64,000 nucleotides of DNA from Anas platyrhynchos (taxonomy: Eukaryota > Chordata > Aves > Anseriformes > Anatidae): assembly GCF_047663525.1 (NCBI RefSeq), contig NC_092594.1, positions 38,196,001-38,260,000 of the forward strand, given 5' to 3'. The notes beneath the pieces are model-generated. The model ran no database searches and was not told the DNA's origin. It saw only the letters and a list, made by a program, of their open reading frames with translations. Shown here piece after piece: positions 59,032-64,000 of this stretch (position 1 is its first letter; each line of letters begins with the position of its first letter). Made by a program: the position numbers and the translations under genes.

Positions 59032-60455
59032 CTGTTGGAAAGACAGCGGGTTATTTTCCCAGGAGCTGGCCCAGCGCTTTGCACCCCGACGAAGAGGCAA
59101 CAGCAACACACTGAAAAAAGTGTTTTTTGTTTTTTTTTTTTCTTATTTTACACGACAGGAGCTGCCAGCTGAGTGTCAGCTAGCTAAATCCCCAGGAAAA
59201 CTGCATGGAGCCCTCCTGTAGGGCGCTGCCACCGCCACCGCCACCCCAGTGGGTCCCCGTGCAGCATCTCCCCCAGCTTTAGCAGGAGGATGTCACAGCA
59301 GGAGGAAGGGCAGAGGCTCCCCTGCCCTGCCCCATCTGCCTGTTCCAGGCCTGCAGCAGCTTTGTGACACAGCCGAGGGGAAAAAAAAAAAACACGCACA
59401 CACAGAACAACAGGCAAAGTTCACAGAAACGCTGCCAGCTGCCGTCTGCTCCCATATGGCCATGCAGGCAAAAAAAAATAAAAGAGCAGTTCTGGGACTT
59501 TCCTGCTCTGGGTAAGAAGGCAAAGCACCGGCCTGGTGTCCTCCGTGGCTCTGAGATAACAGCAGAGCAGCCCCAGCTGCTGCCCCAAAACCCCGAGAGC
59601 CCCTTGCAGCCCAAGCCCAGGGGTTCCCAAGGTAGGAACCAAAGCCCCCCAGCAGGCAGCTCGCCACCCGGGGCTCAGCCAAGCAGGCAAGAAGCAGGTT
59701 ATCCACCAAAAAGAGAGTGTGGGGAGGCCGTGACAGCACCGGCTGACTTGGAGAAAACAACTTCGTATCCATTAAAGACATCTTTAAATGATTAACTAGG
59801 CTGGGATGATTAACTTTGGGCTAAGCAGCTCGTGGTGCGGCACCGAGGGCCGTACCAACAGGTATTTCACGCTTCGCAGCTCCCAGCTGCCTCGTGCAGC
59901 CCCGTGCAGCCCCTGGGGAGCCTCCAGCAGGGCACGGGGCAGCTTCTGAGCCCCCCCGAGCCCGGGCTGGGAGCAGCTGTGCTGGCAGGACGCGGGAGGG
60001 CTGCCTGCACGGCGCTGCCCTGGCTCATGGTGATCGCAAGGTGCGAGGGATGCCTCCTGCTCACACGCAGGCTGGGGGGCCAGCAATCACTGGTGCTGGG
60101 ATTACAACCCTATATGACAATCCTGTGTCCCTAAACAAGCAGTAAAACATTTTCATGCATCTCCCTGATCCTCGTGGCCTCCTGTGCTGCTGGCTGCTTT
60201 CCTGCTGTGCGCAGCCGGGAGGAGGCAGGCGCGGAGCAGAACCGGTTCAAACGCCGCACGCACGCCGAGTGCCAACCCCGGGGTAAGCGGGGGAAGTGCT
60301 TTTTTTTTTTTTTTTTAAGTTCAGAGTCTTTAAACGTGTGCCAGTTCAAAGATCACGGCGCCAAGCAAGTGCTCGGCAGCAGACGAGGCGCTAGGTGGCT
60401 GCAGGAAGGCGCTGCGCTTGCAGCACGAACCCTGACCCTGTGGGTCAACACCCAC

Positions 60456-60522
60456 ATTTTGGCTGCCCCTCTCCCCACGAACCCTTCGCTCCCCAAAGCA
60501 AAAGCAGGGGAAGAGGAGCAGG
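60456..60522 (+). repeat. Inverted repeat arm A (67 bp)
   Basis: 67 bases from attttggctgcccc to gaggagcagg. Matches the reverse complement of 63432-63498 at 65 of 67 positions. Confidence 0.92.
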
Positions 60523-62055
60523 AGGCTCCTTTCAGCGCTCAGCCTGCGGGGTGGCAGCACCAGGAGGTGCAGCAGGAGCCCTGCTCAGCACCCTGCAGGC
60601 TGAGAGCTGCTGCTGGGGCCGGGACGTGGCCGTGCCGGCAGCGCGCTGCGCACCGCGAGCAGCCCTGGGCGCAGGCAGCGAGCATCAAGGAGCATCAACG
60701 CCGCCCGCCGAGCAGGAGGCAGGCAGGCAGGGCTGTCTGCACGGCAGCAGCTCGCCCTGCAGCGCTGCAAGCCTGCTCCAGCCCGCATGGGAGGCAGGAG
60801 GCGAGGCAGCCACGCCGTGAGTCAGCCAGCGCCGGGGTGGGGATGGCGCCGCGAGCAGCTCCGGCCGGGGGGCAAAGTCCGGCTGTGCCTCCGGGATGCA
60901 GGGGGGACGTGTGGTGTCCCAAAGCTGTGCACACACCATGAACAGGTCACGGTTACAGCCAGCTACGCCCTACACAGCGCCGTGCTGCTGCCAGGACCGT
61001 GCCCAGCACCGGGATGTGGTCCCCAGCGAGCACCGTGCGTGCTGGATCACCAGCGCTGCGTCGCCCCAGCAAGGCACGGCGCTGGGTGATCCAGGCTGCA
61101 GGAGGAGAGAAGCTGAGTGACACACACCTCGGTGTGGGACAGTCACAGCCCTGCTCACCCAGGTTCATCTCCAGGTGCTTCGCCTTCCTGCTGGGAAAGG
61201 GGACGGCGCTGGGTCTGTCTGCCACTGGGAAGGGGAGGGAGGGAGGGGCACGCTGGACGCGTTCCACCTTACCTGTCAAATGCAATCCAAGTGAAAACGC
61301 TCCCAGGAATTCGAGGCAAAAGCCACGGCACATTAACCTGGAGACCTGTGAGTAACACGCAGGAGCCTTTTCCAACTGCAGTGGGTGACGGGCAGCCCAG
61401 CCAGGCAGGCTGATGCAGCAGCGCGCAACGCAGGAGCACGCCGGGGGGCAGCGCACACACAAAGCACAGCAGAGCTTTGTGAATTTGGGGGAGAGACCCT
61501 GCCCGTGAGGAGTGCTGGCAGGGAGAGGGGTGCTGAGCTCCTTCCCCCCGAGAGCAAGGGGAAGAGGCACAACCAGCACAAGGCACGGGGCTGTTCCTCT
61601 GGGCAGGTCCCGCTGCTGCCTCGTGGCCCCCGCTGGTTTCTTTCCCGAGCAGTGCCCACCTGGCACTTCAGTTGTAAAAACACGGGGTTAAAACCCATCA
61701 CCACAGACCTAAAAGCCAGGACTAAAAGCTCCCGTTTTGCTGGCAGCTGTAGGGTTTGTGCTGCCCCTGCTCCCCGCGCCCCCAGCACAGAGCCTCCGCC
61801 ACCGAGTGCCCCCTCCCTGAAGGAACGGCCTCGTTACCAAAGCTGCCGTGCTTATTTTCCCGGCTGCATTAACAAATGAGACGTTTCAAAACCATGTAAC
61901 ATTAGAAAATCAGCGTGCTGCATCTCCTCCTCGCGCAAACAGAAGCTGCGTTGCCCTGATGGCCCTCCTAGGGTTACCGAACCCCTCCTGCGGAGATCTT
62001 CCAACAACTGGGTCAGCTCCGTGCTGCTTCCCGAGCCCTCAGCACACCGGGCAGC

Positions 62056-62075
62056 TTTGATTTGATTTGATTTGA
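62056..62075. repeat. (TTGAT)n microsatellite
   Basis: About four pentamer units in the GNG12 intron. Confidence 0.85.
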
Positions 62076-63431
62076 TCCCCTTACTGCTCCTGGGGAAGGA
62101 AAACAGCTTTTAAGCCGGGTAACCCAAAACTGCAGGTCAGTGAGGCAGATTAAACCTCCCCCGGAGGGGCTGTGATAAGAAGGGCGGCGTGCAGGGGCGC
62201 ACGAGGTGCTCACAGCCCTCCTGCGGCCAGCCACGGGCATCAGCCCTGCACGGTGGGGTTCTGCCCGTGGGTGCTTTGGAGGCTTTTCTGCAAGCTGGAG
62301 CCGGGTGCCTCTCGCACATCCCCACCAAGGCAAGGATTCCACCAGCCCCAGCTGCTTACAGAGCCACCCCACAGCCCTCTACGGGGACCTTACCCCCACA
62401 CCGCCCTCCCGGGTGCCCTCTCAGTAAGAACACACCAGGAAAACCCACGTCCAGCCGCCCCTCTCCTCTTACCCCCACAGTGCCAACAGGAATAAAAGGC
62501 CAGAGCTCGCTCCTACCTCCATGCTCAGCAATTTTTCTCGCCCCTCTCCAGCCCCGGGAGGCTCGCAGACCGCGTGCCCTGCGGCACAGCCCGCGGTGCT
62601 GAGGGCTCACGGCTGCTCCAGCACGTGCTGTGTGCTTGTGCATTTCACGGCCTTGTTTTTTTTTAATTTTCAAGTCCTTGAGGGAAGAACCTCTTGAGGG
62701 AAGAACCCCTGGTGTGACTGCCAGCCAAATCGCTTGCTGCTGTGTGTTCAAGCACGCCTGGAGGAGCACAGCACGGCTTGCATCAAGAGCTGGAAGCCAG
62801 GACGGGCACCAAGCGTGGTGCACAACGTGGTGAGGAGGAAGAGGAAGGAGAACAGCTTCCTCCATCTCTCAGCCTGCTGACACCTTCAGCATTTCCCTGC
62901 CTGCCTCCTGGGCAGCGCTGCTCGTCCCATCCACAGCTCCAGAGGCCACGCTATGAAAGCCCCCCATGGTGGGGACCCCGCTGTCCTGGGTGCAGCCCTA
63001 AATAGAGAGCACCCGAAGGAGGGGAGGTGTCCAGCCCTCCTCCAGCTCAGCAGGGGGACAGCACCTTCAGCACCCTGCCCCTGGGGCTGCCCGAGGGACA
63101 GACAGAGGGACGGACGGACACAGAGGCGCCCAGCCCTGCGTGGGGCCGCACTGACACCCAGTGGAAAGCAGGGCGAGACGCCTGGCGGAGGGGAGGGCAG
63201 CTGCTGAGCCGCCTCCTTCTGCCAGACACAGCGGGGAAACAGCGCCGGGTGAGTGGGGACACAGCCGAACCCTGCCCTCTGCAAACAGCAGCGAAAGGAG
63301 CAAAACCCAGCGTGGACTGGAGATGGTTTCTAAACCCTCTGCCTGCATGGAGAGGGCTTGGGGACAATTTGTGCACGGTGCTGCCCTAAGCACAGCTCCC
63401 TTGGTGCAAGCCCTGGGGTCTTGCACCAAGC

Positions 63432-63498
63432 CCTGCTCCTCTTCCCCTGCTTTTGCTTTGGGGAGCGAGGGGCTCGTGGGGAGAGGGGCAGCCAAAAT
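63432..63498 (-). repeat. Inverted repeat arm B (67 bp)
   Basis: Inverted partner of 60456-60522, about 2.9 kb away, inside the same GNG12 intron. Confidence 0.92.
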
Positions 63499-64000
63499 AC
63501 GGAGGCAGGGCAGAGATGCAGGAGAGCAGAGCGGTGTCAGGGGGACTGGCACGCCTCCATCCTGCTCTGTTTGGATTATGGCACACATCAGCATATTTCT
63601 AAATCGCTTTTTTAACAAGAAATGCACAGCAACGACAAACTCTCACCTGCAGCTCTTTCTAAAATGCTATAAAAATCCCCAATAATCCGCAATGAAAAAT
63701 AGACAGCTGCCAAGATCTTCACACGGATTTGGCCAACTGGGCTCTCCGTTAAGGACTCGTTCCCTCTCCAGCTGCGTTCCACCAGTTAGCCCAGTACAGC
63801 CCTGACTGAGGCTGGGCTCCGGCTACACTGGATTTCAAAGCCAGCCTCCCAGCACGTGATTCTGACAAGCCCAATTTACTTCTTGGGAAAGGAGCAGTGG
63901 AAAAACCTGCTTTCATTTCCCTCTGGGTTTTTACTGCCTGGCCTTTTTATGTCTTCAGTGTAAATTAAAGCCATGAAAACTCACTTCCAGATCCAGGTTA

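Larger units (their letters stand above)
59032..64000 (-). other. GNG12: GNG12 first intron (partial), no gene seen
   Basis: The intron upstream of the first coding exon runs off the window. In mammals it is very long. Sequence is GC-rich and low in recognisable repeats. No untranslated exon could be assigned. Simple repeats include (TTGAT)n at 62056-62075 and a 16-bp tandem duplication at about 62679-62709. Confidence 0.55.

Overview
The window is vertebrate nuclear DNA, most likely from a bird. The evidence is split genes with GT-AG introns, CpG-island promoters, a CR1-type LINE 3' tail at about 1179-1332, and compact GC-rich gene spacing. The CR1 tail resembles those I associate with ducks and geese, but I cannot fix the species. 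The gene order IL12RB2 (+), SERBP1 (-), GADD45A (+), GNG12 (-) matches the conserved block on human chromosome 1p31. All gene calls rest on exon translations compared with human proteins recalled from memory, plus splice-site reading. No search was run.

Layout. 1-2950: intergenic sequence upstream of IL12RB2, with one CR1 fragment. About 2950-21667: IL12RB2, with a CpG-island non-coding first exon ending near 3241 and 15 coding exons from 5797 to 21667 that join into an open frame of 851 codons. 21668-25650: 3' flank, with a possible IL12RB2 poly(A) signal, a steroid-receptor-like palindrome and one unexplained ORF. About 25650-42300: SERBP1 on the minus strand, eight coding exons, 419 codons, with its promoter in a CpG island at 41300-42480. 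42490-51215: a long intergenic stretch holding a duplicated sequence of about 185 bp and a cluster of homeodomain-type motifs. 51219-51935: a 17-bp minisatellite. 52150-54210: GADD45A, four exons, 157 codons, with a preserved octamer/CCAAT promoter. 56100-59031: the two coding exons of GNG12 on the minus strand, 73 codons. From 59032 to the end: the large GNG12 first intron, containing a 67-bp inverted repeat pair.

The genes are not an operon and do not form one pathway. IL12RB2 is the signalling chain of the IL-12 receptor, SERBP1 is an RGG-box ribosome and mRNA binding protein, GADD45A is a stress-response growth-arrest protein, and GNG12 is a prenylated G-protein gamma subunit. They sit as two convergent pairs, IL12RB2/SERBP1 and GADD45A/GNG12, with SERBP1 and GADD45A diverging from the central interval.

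I do not see a plausible wholly new biological system. The observations most worth checking are a candidate unannotated 39-nt cassette or alternative last exon in the final SERBP1 intron (28465-28503), the tyrosine-rich IL12RB2 tail, the apparent absence of the mammalian p53 site from GADD45A intron 3, and the minisatellite next to the GADD45A promoter.
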